A stretch of 64,000 nt of DNA from Varroa destructor (lineage: Eukaryota; Arthropoda; Arachnida; Mesostigmata; Varroidae), in contig NW_019211455.1 of NCBI RefSeq assembly GCF_002443255.2, positions 6,183,909 through 6,247,908 of the forward strand. Direction: 5' to 3'. Shown piece after piece: positions 39,701 to 51,508 of the stretch; within the stretch, counting starts at the first letter, position 1, and each line of letters starts with the position of its first letter. A model generated the notes under the pieces. It saw only the letters and a program-made list of their open reading frames with translations, was not told the DNA's origin and did no database searches. The position numbers and the translations under genes are program-made.

Positions 39701-42700
39701 ACCAACCCGAAGTGCTTTGTATGAACAATGAAATACTCTCGTAAACAAAGGTCTCTCGGCTTGAAAAGTTGTATCTCTCGTTAACGTCTCTTTCGTTGCA
39801 GTATGTTGACTTGCAGCAAGCCATAAAAAAGAAACGATGGCACATACCTACCACAGTCCATCTTATTTTACTTCTCTGTCGAAGTCTATTATTTTTACTT
39901 AGTTTGTTGTATGTTATAAGTTGTTATAAGTTATGCTAAGTCGATCTAGGTATGAATCATCAAATTGAAGATAAAAGCCTTTTATCATTCTGTAGATGTA
40001 GACAGAAAAGGAGATGTCGAGAGTCTTTCTTGGGTGGTATAAGCAAAATGGATATATGAAAAGAGCTAGCTCAATAAGCATCGTAACTTAATGCTGACTG
40101 ACTGCTGACACCTGTCTTGTTTCCTTACCAAACGCTGCAGTAATTAGGAACAGATCAATAGAGGATCCCTGATATATTCTGTAAACGAGAAACGGCTGTA
40201 GGAAGAGGTTTGCGCATTACAATGCCACGAAGCGCCGATCAGACGCTACGCATTTGCATTTCTGGAACTTCTCGCATCAGCCGACCTCTCTGATGGTGAG
40301 CTTTTCTTTTTTCGTCCGAATCTGTCATCCCACCGAAGCGTCGGATGCGAGCGCAGCAAGCGACTGGCTTTTGAAAAAATGGTGGAGCAACCTTTATCTC
40401 CTTCTTATCATTGTTACATTGGTGGGAGCGGGAGAGGTTGTCAATGGTTGTGGCGATGGCATCGTGGACTATGCTAAAAACCAATACCTTTTGCTTCTAT
40501 TAGAGCTCCTGTTGTTAGATATATACGCAATCAATATAAGTAGGTTTGTGCCTAGAAATGAAAGAAAATGTAATTTTTAAATGAAATGCTTCTTTATTAT
40601 CAAACTGTTGATTTCGTTATCAGAGAAAAATTATGATACAATGCCACTATGCCATGAAGCTATGAACTGAAAAAAGCGTTAGTTAAATCATGATGATACC
40701 ACGCGACGTGTGAAAACTCCTTAAAGTTGGTAACAGTAGCAGATAGAAATAGTGTCCTAAGAACGGAAACCGTACCAATGACAAAAAAAAATGTTTTTTA
40801 ATATGAAAAAGTGTCATTTTGACTTTTTGTAAGCGTCCATATTTGTATTATTAATAGTCAAAGGTGTACCAATATTCAGAAATGATCTGTCAAATGTCAT
40901 TTAAAATTACTTACATCACTGCCACATGGTAAGTGCTCATTTTATTGGTATCATCTTTTTATCGATAAGGTAAAAAAAAAACGACGCTCGAACGAATGGC
41001 TCAGTGTGATATACTTTTAATTGAAATAGCACAAAAGTTGCCTATTAAACTACGTTGTTAAGGTTTGTATGAACAAATGTAACTGATGCTTTTTAAATGT
41101 ATGCATATTCTGAATGCGTTCGAGCTGATTTCAAGCCAAAATCAATATTAGTGTTCTTTTGTTGACCTGTCGATGATTTTGTCTACCCCTATATAAATCT
41201 CTTCTAGGTGGAGCTGTCTTTGCTGGAGCGCTCTTATCGCAGTCTTGTGCGTCAAATGTCCTCTATTATGAACCAACGGTTATGGTATATCATGCTTGAG
41301 CAGTTCCTGATGAAATATCTTTGGTCAGCCACCGGTATGGTCATGGTGGCTCTCCCTATTATGACCGGCATCACCCCGCTTGAAAAGGTTTATAGAGAAA
41401 TGTTTGTTTTAGATCATATCGTACAATCATATGATATATCTTTTTTTCAAAAGCTAAAATTTTATTTCCACATCTCTAGAGCATAGTATACCAGCATGAG
41501 TTAAAACTGACTCAAATATTGCACATACACGCACAACTTAATGTACATTGTTATTATTATGCCGAATATACCTCTTTTGCTAATCTAAAAAAGGGCATAT
41601 TAATTGTGTGTCTATTATCCTGTAAACAATTTAAGGTAAGAAAAAAAGTTTACATGAATACGTTTCTCTAAGCTCACACTGAGAGTCAGCCAGCGCAGTT
41701 TACGAAAGTACGCTTAAACTACTATACTTCTTCACGATAGGGAACAAAAATTGTGAACGATGCTGACGGCATTTCAACGAGGACACAGTTCATCACGACG
41801 ACGAAAAATATGCTAATTGCTGGTGGAGACGCTACCGAGCGACTCATGTCTTCCTACAAGGAGGTATGCATAAAGATGTTGAAATGTAGAATTACTCTGA
41901 CTTTGCAGCGAGAAAAAAGACGTTTATATAAATGGACACAAATAGAAATTATCCTACCATATTTTTAAAAAGAATAAGTGGGCTTTGTATTTTCGTTACT
42001 CAACGCTTATAATAGATTTCTCAATATGAGACAGCTAGATTTAGATTTCCTAAATGAGGCGACACGTTGCTTGTATATATATATATATTATATATATATG
42101 CAAGTATGACCGTACGACGTATAAAAGCTATAAGGGTTATGAAGATTAAGGTAAGAAGAAATGTACTTACTTACTGATAACTTATAGCCAAAGAATAAAA
42201 TTGACTTTCTAGGAAACTTGGGAACTTATGGCAGGTTTTAACTTTACGGTAATTTACACACTCATAACAAGAGCTATCCCCGAGGTATTTTTACGTTAAC
42301 GCATTTGCCTACTAAAATAAAAAAATACGTGAAGTAATCTGAAGTCAGAATCGGGTGCACACATACTTCGTTTCGCGCTGGGAGCCGCCCGTCTGGAGCA
42401 CTACTCAGTACCGAACGTAAAATTCAAAACATTTGTAGTCCTCTAACCAGCTTATGTATTCCATCATGGTCGTAATCAGAATATAGAACAGAGTTTATGC
42501 CCGATGAAGTATACCCGCAGTGCGTTTGTACAATAGACGTCAGTTGAATCAGTAGACAAGGAAAAAGTAGAGGAGGGCATTTTTACTTAAATATGAGTAG
42601 TTCGCTTGAGTACTAGAAGTTAGCAGCTTTCTTGTTTCCTTTTTGTTGGCTTGTTTCTATCTATAATCCCAGTATGTTTTGTGCGGTTATATGACATATA

Positions 42701-45700
42701 ACTTATGTTGATGTGCTAGTTTACCTATACTTCAACGATTACCCAGGTGGATCATCGTACGAAAATGCAGTTACAACTCGGCCAAAAGATATAATAAAAA
42801 ACTAGCAAAGCAATGCTTTTTGCGGGTAGTTGTATAAATAAAATTAAAATAATCCTATGTTACTCTTAACGTTAACAAAAATTGAAATGGTAGGTTATTC
42901 GATGGCGTCAGAGCGATTCTAGGGAGGCATTGATTTTAAATTTACCTCCACAACAAACTTCGTTACAAACCACTTCGTTACAAACACGAAAGTTGTAACG
43001 TGAAGCGATCATTTTTCGAAGATATGACGTCCCAGTGTTTTCTTTGGTCCGGGTTAAGTAGTACCTTTCCAATTCGGATGCGGTACTTTTACACTAAACG
43101 ACTCTTAGCTTGGATCATCGACAGTTTAGCTGTGAGTAGTAAAATTACTATGTAATGCTGAAAAGCTGGCTGCGGTGACGAAAAGTGTTAATGGCGCGTT
43201 TTCACGGCTAGTACATCCCTACTTAAAAAGTAGGTATCAAACGACCAAAGCTGGTGCGTAGCTGTAACTTAATTACGATTCAGAAAAAACGAATAAATTA
43301 CAGGCTTTTCGTGCTCATCTGTCCGCGCCACTCTTACAAATGTTGCCTTTTCGTTTCTGGCCTATTTCAAAAACGCTTTCTCTTTTATAGGAACCTGTCA
43401 TTGCCTTTCGTTTTAATTGTTCTTTGTTTGCTGCGTGCTTTGTGGCATTTCGAACTCATTACGACACCTTTGCCTTCTGCAAAGGCGAAGACTCGCCCGT
43501 CTTTCTTTGCCCTACCTGGAAAGGACGCGCTTATGTGTACGATTCGGCGATCGTCGAAAAAAATGGCAAACGTCATCTACAAATGGCCTAAGCGCTTTCT
43601 CTTCAAGCGATCCCCAGTGCCACTTCCTTCCTGCTAAATTCTTATCGTAGATATCGAGAATGATATAATTAAGAGGGCCGTTAGTACCATTATTTTGGTA
43701 TATATATATATTTTGACATCACTGACGGGAGGTAACTTCTTCAATATTGTGGTGTTAAAGTTTTGCCAGGCTGTACCCTGCATTCGATAAATGAACGTAG
43801 AATTTACGTAAGTTGCTGAAAATTGCGATAGCTTCTCTTTGGGTAAAGTACGATATATGTATAATAAGTAAGAATACGTGTCGTATAGGTATGCGATGCC
43901 GGGGCGGGTGTAGCAATGGCAATTACATCGTCTTTTAATAAATACACTTCTCTAGTATTTTTGTCAGATACGGCCTGTAGCATAATTAACTGCTTATGAC
44001 CAACTTCGGTACGTCTTTTTTGTATCCGTACGCGTATTATCTTGATGGCCTGCGTAAGCTGGTTATCGAATGTTGCGTAGCATTTGTTTTAAAACTATTC
44101 CCTTCATTTGCGGACTTGTGATGTGTCGATGCTCTGAACAGCAACCGTCATTGATTGCTTTGAATCTTTTCTCCATCTGTAGAATATCGAAGTATACTGT
44201 GCGGACTTCCGACGCTAGTAATAGTATCCCCAAAGCCGATTATGGTAGTATTTGCTTGCCGTAGGTCGATTTACCATGAAAAAGAGATGATTGCGTCTTT
44301 GTAAAAGTTTTGTGATTCCCTGTAGGAACACAGATTATTGCTGTGCAACATGAGTGATTTTGCGGCCTCCTAGAGAATGCATCTTTATTCCATTGTTCGG
44401 CCATTCAGTGTATGTAACCAGAAGCAATATTTAAGATTTAAGCGGATTTCGTTATCGATGTGAAGATGAAAAAGCAAAGGGGAAAAATAATGATAATGGA
44501 ATCAATAGCTTCTTTAAGCGGGGTCACGTTATTACTGTTGTCACGGTATCGTACACGTATGTTGATCTGTTTTACGTTGAACAGATTACGGAACTAGCTG
44601 GGTACACAGCCCGAGTGGCGAAGATGTTCGAGGTGTTCGAGGACGTGTCTGAATGCCGCTATAAAAGACCCGTGTTACAAAATGTCGTCAACGACAAAGT
44701 TGCCATTGACGAAGGTGAGTAGCGTCTTACGATGCAGCTCGTTTTCATTTGTTTCATCTGAAGCTATAAGCGAAGGATACGAACATATTTTCCTGAGTGG
44801 CTCTCTTGATGGCCTGTCGGAATTTTATTGTTACGCTTACTAGCAAAACTAATAGAGTGATTTGATCGATATGGAAATATATAGCGGTTAGGGCAACGAC
44901 AGTCTCTGAAGGTCTGTGAGCGTGAGGCTTTTGATTGTTTACGAAGGATCAGCCGTTTCGAAGAAGGCAAATATATATCACTAGCAGCACTCATTTTATG
45001 ATCTAGCCAAAATTAAAGCTTGGCCGTTGATCTTGGCATTTTGAACATTACAAGCGATATTAAATATCCATACCAAATTTTTAAAGATAAAGTGCTTTTT
45101 TATTTATGCTTTTAGCCCGCAATGGCATAAAGTACTGTTCCTTAGTGAGGACAAAAATGTATTCTTTGAATTTTAAGCATTTAGTGTCTTTCTAATGAAA
45201 ATTTCAGAAAAATCGAAGGCAGAAAAATCCTCCTTTGTTAAGATGAGTCCCGAGGGCATGCCGCTTATCCAAGGAGCCGTTAGCGAAACACGAGATGAAG
45301 TTTGCCTAGATACCGTACCAATCGTCACACCCAACGGTGATGTCGTCGTGCCCAGCCTCACCTTTAAGGTGAATACAGTAGCGACATATCATATATGATT
45401 CACTTCTTGTCAATTATTTGTTCAAAACATTATGCAGCACCGATTGATAATATGGCTTAATACATTTTTTTTTTTTTATGAACTCATTTACGCTTGCAGA
45501 TGACGAAGGAGATGCATCTTTTAATCACCGGCCCTAACGGCTGTGGAAAGAGTTCACTCTTCCGTATACTAAGCGGTCTGTGGCCCCTTTATGGTGGGAC
45601 GCTTCACAGACCTCCCGTCAAAGACATGTTCTACATTCCTCAGAGACCATATATGCCGCTTGGTAAGAGTACACATATATACGTATATATAACGTGGCTT

Positions 45701-48143
45701 TATTAAAATGATTTAGTTAGAAATATAATACAGGAGCACGCATAAAATATTCCCTCGGCATCGTTCCTATTCATGTATCTTTGGTTTACAGGTTCAGCTA
45801 GAAAATCACAGTTTTAGATCACAATAATATTGGATCTTAGTTTCAAAATTCAGCAAGAATTTCTGTTTGACACTGGAAGATTGCTTCTCGCCATTGCTAC
45901 AATCTCTTTTGAGCAAATGCTGTTACCTTGACGAATGGCTAATCCTTGCGTTCTATTGTATCTAAGGTTTGTACTATCTGTAGGGTTGAAGGTCCAGTTA
46001 TCATAGTGCCAATCGGTAACTTCCCAAACGACCATTCGACTGTGGGTGCTAAGACCTCCGTGCATCTGGGAATGAGGTTTTTAAACTGAAGGTGACCAAC
46101 GAAGGTCAAGCATAACTCGAATCGCCTCATTTTGGACTCGACTTGGAGCTACTTAATGATCTTGTTGTAAAGCCCATCTTAGGCTGCAGTACAATGACAT
46201 AAAAAAAGGCCCAATAAAAGCAAAATAGGCACAGACTGCCATAGATAAAGGGAAACCGGGCCTGAGATAACGGGACGAGCGTTCAGCTGCCACTCTAGTC
46301 TTAGACGCTATTTAAACAAACAGCTCTACCCATCTCATTTTATTCTGGAGCGACCCATCCAAAACAAGTGCTGGTGAAGATAGAGCTAGCGATGAATGAC
46401 TTTGAACAACATCACTTGTTAACAATATGGGCATTTCATTAGACTGGCAAGAAGAAATCGTCATGCATCTCTAATTAGTCATGTATATTCATTTTTCCGT
46501 TCTCGTATAGAAGAAGCTTCTGCAAACTAAGCCTGTGGCTTTTTGACTTGATACATGTGCCATTCAAACATTTAAAATATTTTCTTTGGGATTAATATCA
46601 TCAGCGTAAGTTTTTACGGTACTAAGAGAACAAAAACATTTTAGAATAACATAGCTAACGCTAACTTGTAGCAGACAGCAAGCTACAACATTGTGTAACA
46701 GTTCCGTTGTGGAACTGAATATTATACAACGTTCCACATAAATTTCAAAAAACACTTTGGCCAGGTTTTTCCGAGAAGGTTGTTAGTGGGCTAACCTCAT
46801 GTTGGATTTTATTGACCTATAGGTACCCTTCGCGACCAGGTCACATATCCAGATCGCATTGACGATATGCGCTCCAAGGGTATTACAGATCAACAGCTAG
46901 AAAAACTGTTGGTGATCGTCAATCTTGCTTACATTGTAACGCGTGAGGGAGGTTGGGACGCCGTCGGAGACTGGAAGGTACAAAGGAACACCTTGTTCGC
47001 TTGATTCATTGCCTTATCATTGATTAACGTCAGCTAACTTGATGCTTAAGACTTCACTCGTAGAGTGCTGTCTACTATAAACTGTAATTCGTATTGATCT
47101 AATTAGTTTTATGGAAATTTATTAGAAAGCTCCCCCCAAAAACCCAAAAACAAAGAAGTTAATTTATTAGGAGGTGGTCAGTAACATCTTTCGTTTACGC
47201 TACTGCCAATTCAGGATATTCTGTCCGGTGGAGAAAAGCAACGAATGGCTATGGCCCGTCTATTCTACCACAAGCCAGCGTTTGCACTGTTGGACGAGTG
47301 CACTTCAGCTGTGTCAATCGACGTTGAGGGGCAAATGTACCAGGCAGCGAAGGATCATGGCATTGCCCTGCTGACCATTACGCACCGGCCTTCCCTATGG
47401 TACGTCCTCAAACGTGATTATTGCAGCGTAGCATGAGAGTTATTATGAGCAAAGGCATTGACTTAGTGTGTGATCATATATATTCTCAACAGCTTGTAGG
47501 ACTTACAACGAAAATTTTATAACCGAGCAAGATTATTTTTGTTTGTTTTACGAGTAGTTTACTAATAGGCACTTACAACTATTATAAATGCTTTAAATCG
47601 AAATATATACGATTATACGTTTTATATGGGATTAAAATTTCACAAAAAGCTAAACACTTTCCGTTTTACTCATTAGATGCCAAACCTTTATAATGCATTG
47701 GTTGTATATCCGGTATATGGTCAGAATTGTAGCCTCAGGATGGCTCGTTAATGGGATTTTTGCTTCTGATGGACTTGCAAAGATTAAATAAGTGCTTCGA
47801 AGATATCTCTTCAAGGACCGTTCGAATGCTCCATCCGGTCGGGGTAAAGTTAAGGTAAGGTAAGCACAAAAGTGAGCGAAGAACCACCTATTTTGTAGCA
47901 AGTGTTAACTGTAAACACTGTATCATTTACAGGAAATTTCATACGCATCTATTGCAGTTCGACGGAGAGGGTGGCTGGCGATTGGAGCCATTGGATTCGA
48001 ACCAACGATTAACCCTGCGCGAGGAAAAGGTGCACATTGAGGGCCAGTTGCAGGGAGTACCTCAAATGGAAAAGCGACTTAAAGAGCTTTGTAATGTTTT
48101 AGGGGAGGACTCCGTCGTTCTGCAGCAGGTTGAACATCCGTAA
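30725..48143 (+). CDS. ABCD1/2: ABCD1/ABCD2-type peroxisomal ABC half-transporter, nine exons
   Basis: Half-transporter that dimerises in the peroxisomal membrane and imports very-long-chain fatty acyl-CoA for beta-oxidation. Exons: 30725-31708, 41208-41387, 41741-41863, 44585-44714, 45208-45368, 45500-45662, 46823-46977, 47215-47399, 47933-48143; all phases match, giving 763 residues (human ABCD1 has 745). Exon 1 encodes the transmembrane domain, with family blocks [29 protein letters not shown] and [14 protein letters not shown]. The EAA-like motif ([11 protein letters not shown] ... [10 protein letters not shown]) ends this exon. ATP-binding motifs: Walker [10 protein letters not shown] (537-545), Q-loop Gln574, signature LSGGEKQR (635-642), Walker B FALLDE (655-660), H-loop His689. 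All key residues are intact. The C-terminus ends QQVEHP without a PTS1, as expected because targeting uses N-terminal sequence and PEX19. ATG context (ATCATGG) is favourable. ABCD3 and ABCD4 fit less well. Confidence 0.96.
38066..38079. repeat. Poly-G run
   Basis: Fourteen consecutive G in ABCD intron 1, unusual in AT-rich sequence. A shorter G10 run occurs at 11,611-11,620. Length may vary through slippage or sequencing error. Confidence 0.9.
38202..38239. repeat. Palindromic block with internal TTATAAAGACTT repeat
   Basis: Outer arms TCTTTTATAA and TTATAAAAGA are exact reverse complements. Between them the unit TTATAAAGACTT occurs twice in tandem, and the centre CTTTATAAAG is itself palindromic. 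It lies in ABCD intron 1. Confidence 0.8.
38306..38353 (+). repeat. Dispersed intronic repeat, copy A
   Basis: A 48-base segment matching 39,203-39,250 at about 42 of 48 positions by eye, including a shared AATAAACGCTGTA end. A weaker, shorter match lies at 40,111-40,140. Fragments of an interspersed element are the likeliest explanation. Confidence 0.7.
39203..39250 (+). repeat. Dispersed intronic repeat, copy B
   Basis: Second copy of the 48-base segment, same orientation, about 900 bases from copy A. The differences are scattered substitutions with no gap. Confidence 0.7.
41388..47932. other. ABCD introns 2-8
   Basis: Introns are 41388-41740, 41864-44584, 44715-45207, 45369-45499, 45663-46822, 46978-47214 and 47400-47932. 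The 2.7 kb intron 3 holds a near-palindromic (TA)n block (42073-42100, flanked by CTTG/CAAG) and the 127-codon plus frame 43254-43637, the longest unexplained frame in the window. That frame lacks recognisable motifs and is overlapped antisense by 43385-43576. Confidence 0.65.
45500..48143 (+). other. ABCD1/2: ABCD nucleotide-binding domain exons 6-9
   Basis: Four exons carry the ATPase: Walker A and Q-loop (45500-45662), [12 protein letters not shown] linker (46823-46977), signature, Walker B and H-loop (47215-47399), and the C-terminal tail with [10 protein letters not shown] and [10 protein letters not shown] (47933-48143). The tail blocks are characteristic of the ALDP subfamily. All four exons are spliced in phase with no disruption. 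Confidence 0.94.
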
Positions 48144-48426
48144 ATCTAAGAGGGCATTTTAATGAAGCATGACTATGTTTTGGTATTAACAAAGAACTAT
48201 AAGTTTTTGTTGACCGAAAACAAAAATATATAGAATATGCGCGTAGGTTGAGTAAACTTACGACGCTAATCAGAGTGCTCCATGTTACCGTAGAACGTTA
48301 GGTCCATATTACTTCTGCTAATTCTAAAAGTTGTAATAGACTTGAGGTTTTTAGAAAGAGCTGCCTAGAAACAAAGGCTAATACAAACAATTGTTTAAGC
48401 AGTGGTCGACTACAGAAACTACTTCC

Positions 48427-48468
48427 TCTCCGACATCAAAGCTTAGCGATAGGCTTTGATGTCGGAGA
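48427..48468. repeat. Perfect 16-bp inverted repeat (hairpin) downstream of ABCD
   Basis: Arms at 48,427-48,442 and 48,453-48,468 are exact reverse complements of 16 bases around a 10-base loop. The stem is of mixed composition, with GACATCAAAGC at its core, so it is not a simple-repeat artefact. It lies about 285 bases after the ABCD stop codon and before the candidate poly(A) signal, so it would be within the 3' untranslated region. The stem is shorter than a typical animal pre-miRNA. Confidence 0.85.
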
Positions 48469-48874
48469 ACTTATTTCTACTTAATATGACTAATTTAATT
48501 TCATATTCATATAATCAGTGTATCTGTTCCGTTCGAAATAGTTAATTCGTCCAAAATGCGAGATTTGTTTTTGAGTACCATGCGTTAAAAAACTAACCTC
48601 TATTAAAGACTTTGCTGACAATGAATGGCACCACATGAGGATTATAAACTAAATAGCATATCTAAAATTAGTAACTAAGCTGCTCCTTTAGCAAGTAGCT
48701 GACCAGAGAATAAGATTTAAAATAGATAATAGAAGAGATGAAAAAAAAACTGCGGAAGCTGTTGTTAATTAAACTTGAGTATTATAAACTTACACGCATA
48801 GCTATGGCCCTCTACAGGCAAACCTGTCTATGTAATGTGATATGTTATGGGGCTCAAGTTAGCTAAAAAATACA

Positions 48875-48880
48875 AATAAA
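48875..48880 (+). terminator. Candidate ABCD polyadenylation signal
   Basis: AATAAA on the plus strand, 732 bases after the ABCD stop codon. A second AATAAA occurs about 40 bases further on, inside an ATA repeat. Which one is used, if either, cannot be told. Confidence 0.35.
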
Positions 48881-50393
48881 GCACAGTTAATTACTTGTGC
48901 TTAGATAATAATAATAATAAAGAAGGGAGATGATTACTTATATGTTTAGTGTTGTTAAGCGAACATTCTATTTAGTTGCACAGTAGGAATTTATTGAGAA
49001 CGAAACGCGAGGGAGATTTGACAAGAAGGCTTGATCGAAGACTTTATATGCTGTTAGAATAAAAATAAGGATAGAAAGATGTTGTAAAATTGTGCCTGCC
49101 GATTTTGCTTCAAGAAATACCTTTCTTCACATCCGTGTGCAGAAAATTAAAAATATTTAATTTGGAGTTGAACGAAGAACAATGATCCATGTTTTTAGTT
49201 AAGCTATTATATTTATTCGAGGAACACTAGTACCCAACAAAACTAAAAGAACGCAATGTTTTTGATGCAAACTGAATTGTGACCATAAAATATAGTTGGC
49301 GCTGTGTAATTTTTGGCCTGACGATAATTATAAAAACGGAAAGAAGCAATATTTTTTTCTAGAGTCTCGTAAGCATCTTTAGATGAAGGACGCCGTGTTT
49401 CTGTAAAGCATAAAACAACTTTTAGGCCATCCTTCAAGAAGAGTTTGTTTTGCTTCCGCAGACGCAGCGCAATGTATTAGAGGGTATCATAAAAATAGAG
49501 AATAATACAGAGAGCGATTTCTAATAATAAATTATTTTTATAATGGTGTTAAAACGCTGTGCGTCATCATTCTAAATATCGACATAGATTCAAATCGACC
49601 ATGTCTTTCTTGGGTCTGTAGATGTTTGTAGGTCTATTTATATTGAGGGGATAAGGTTACTGTAGCCGACTAGCGTGCAGAAAATTGAAAATGAAATCTC
49701 ATAAGTTAAATTTAAATATTTGGGTATAGAATATATAGGAGTGCAGAGCTTCAGCTCTATCATTGTGCAATGTTGAAGTATTTTTCATGTGGAAAGTTCA
49801 CTTATATAGTTACCGCACGTCATTTTTGAGCGTAATGTTAACGTGAATGAAGTACTTTCTTATGATTTCTTTTTTATAATAATTAGTATCACTGTGAACG
49901 TATCCCGTTGAGTATTGCTTCAGATTGCGGATTTTCAAAAACGGCTGCTTCTACAAATTCAAATCACAATTTAGTTTTATTTGATAAATATAAGAACGTA
50001 TGTACACATATTGATACGAAGGTGACATGAACGAACAATAAACCCCCCTTTCCTTGTTCCAATTTAACCCAAAACAAATACCCAGTTTAAAATGCTTTCG
50101 CCGGACGGGATAGTAAAAAGCGGAGCTTCCATAAATAGAATTACGATACCTGTGAAAAACTGGTCCTACTCGTGGAGGTTCAATGAGACATATTTGTCAG
50201 CTAGCGATTTACTTCTGAAAATACATTTTTAATGCGAGTCTTCAAGCATGATACAATGTTTTCCTTTACATAACATCTACTTATGCTTCCATAAGTAGAA
50301 TGGAAATAATAGCGATTTTTAACATATCAAGTCCTAATAAAAGGCTTATAAATCACCATCATCTTCAACGCAGCATTCCGTGTGATCCACGCT

Positions 50394-50433
50394 GTATATA
50401 TATATATACACACATATATATATATATATATAA
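50394..50433. repeat. TA/CA compound microsatellite
   Basis: Alternating TA tract, a short CACA interruption and a second TA tract in the ABCD-papilin intergenic region. Confidence 0.9.
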
Positions 50434-51508
50434 TAAGACTTACTTTTGCATGACAGGTGTCTATTTGTATGCTGTATTATCTATCGGTAAATGGTAAATG
50501 TTGACTGTTTAATGCGCATCTGTATGTTTGATGGTAGTCAACATTTGTATGTAATGGCAGTCATCTAAGAGCTAATTTTTATCAGATGCCATTTGATTTA
50601 TTTCCATTAAAGGGTCATTTGCTATGAAAAGTGCTAAGTGAAGGAGATGAGGGATGGCTGGGATACCCAGCGTATTACGATCAATACCAGTTGAAGACTT
50701 ACTCGACAGCTGTTGAATGCATGCCAGTCGTTGTGAAACACTGCATCGAGCTGGTAAAATGATTATATATGGTTTCTCCACTGCAGGTAGAAAAATCGAC
50801 TTTCCGGTATAAAGTTCTTGTGAAACGTTTAGGCGACAGATAAGGACACGTAGGTTACGGTTGTCCTTATTGACTGTGGATAGAATCGGTGTTCATGAAA
50901 GTCCAGCTTCAGATCTCGCCTAAAAATAGAATTTAGAAACAATGACGGTTTATATTGTTTATTTATATATTTTCCATAATATCCATGATGCTGGTAACTA
51001 CTGTGCCAGAGGATATACTCGATAGTATCCTCTATGCGTAAAGGTAATACACCGTCAAGCTGCTATAATATTGGCTAATTCAGCGTCTTAAGTTAGTTAA
51101 GGAGAAGGCCTCAAAGGTACACGAAATTAAACACGGAACTGAGGCGACAACCAAAAAAAGTGTAGATATTCTGTATTCCTTGAACGAAAAGAGTAGCACT
51201 TAAACGAGTAAATTAAGGATCCTCAATACTTTGAGGGATTTTACAGGTATTATTCCGTAGGCAAATAGATAAACATAACACATCGAGTTTTGCACGAGAA
51301 TATACGGAGCCTGATATGCAGTTCCGTTGAATTTCACAGGAAATTATAGCAGTTACAGGTCCAGTTAAAAAAAGTTTCCAAGATATGCTAGTGTACATTA
51401 TTAGGTTTTACATACGATTCGTTTACATTTGATGTTTTATATATATTGATTCGTTTATTAGTATTACCTAATAAATACGTTTTGTATGTATTTTATAGTA
51501 TTTTTTTG

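Larger units (their letters stand above)
31709..41207. other. ABCD intron 1 (9.5 kb)
   Basis: Flanked by donor GAG|GTACGT and acceptor TTCTAG, both in phase. The intron holds several repeats described separately: a 14-G run at 38,066-38,079, a palindromic block at 38,202-38,239, and a diverged repeat pair at 38,306-38,353 and 39,203-39,250. Open frames up to 110 codons (32966-33298, 40254-40580) have no recognised domain. I see no nested gene. Confidence 0.75.
48144..51508. other. Convergent intergenic region between ABCD and papilin
   Basis: The 3' ends of the plus-strand ABCD gene and minus-strand papilin gene face each other. AT-rich, with no recognised exon, though a short papilin terminal exon may be hidden here. 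It contains a perfect hairpin at 48,427-48,468, an ATA/AATAAA cluster near 48,875-48,925 and a compound TA/CA repeat at 50,394-50,433. Confidence 0.55.

Noticed and set aside
40239..40580. Plus 108-codon and minus 81-codon frames in ABCD intron 1
   Set aside because: They overlap on opposite strands; the plus one is leucine-rich from a low-complexity tract, and neither has a known motif.
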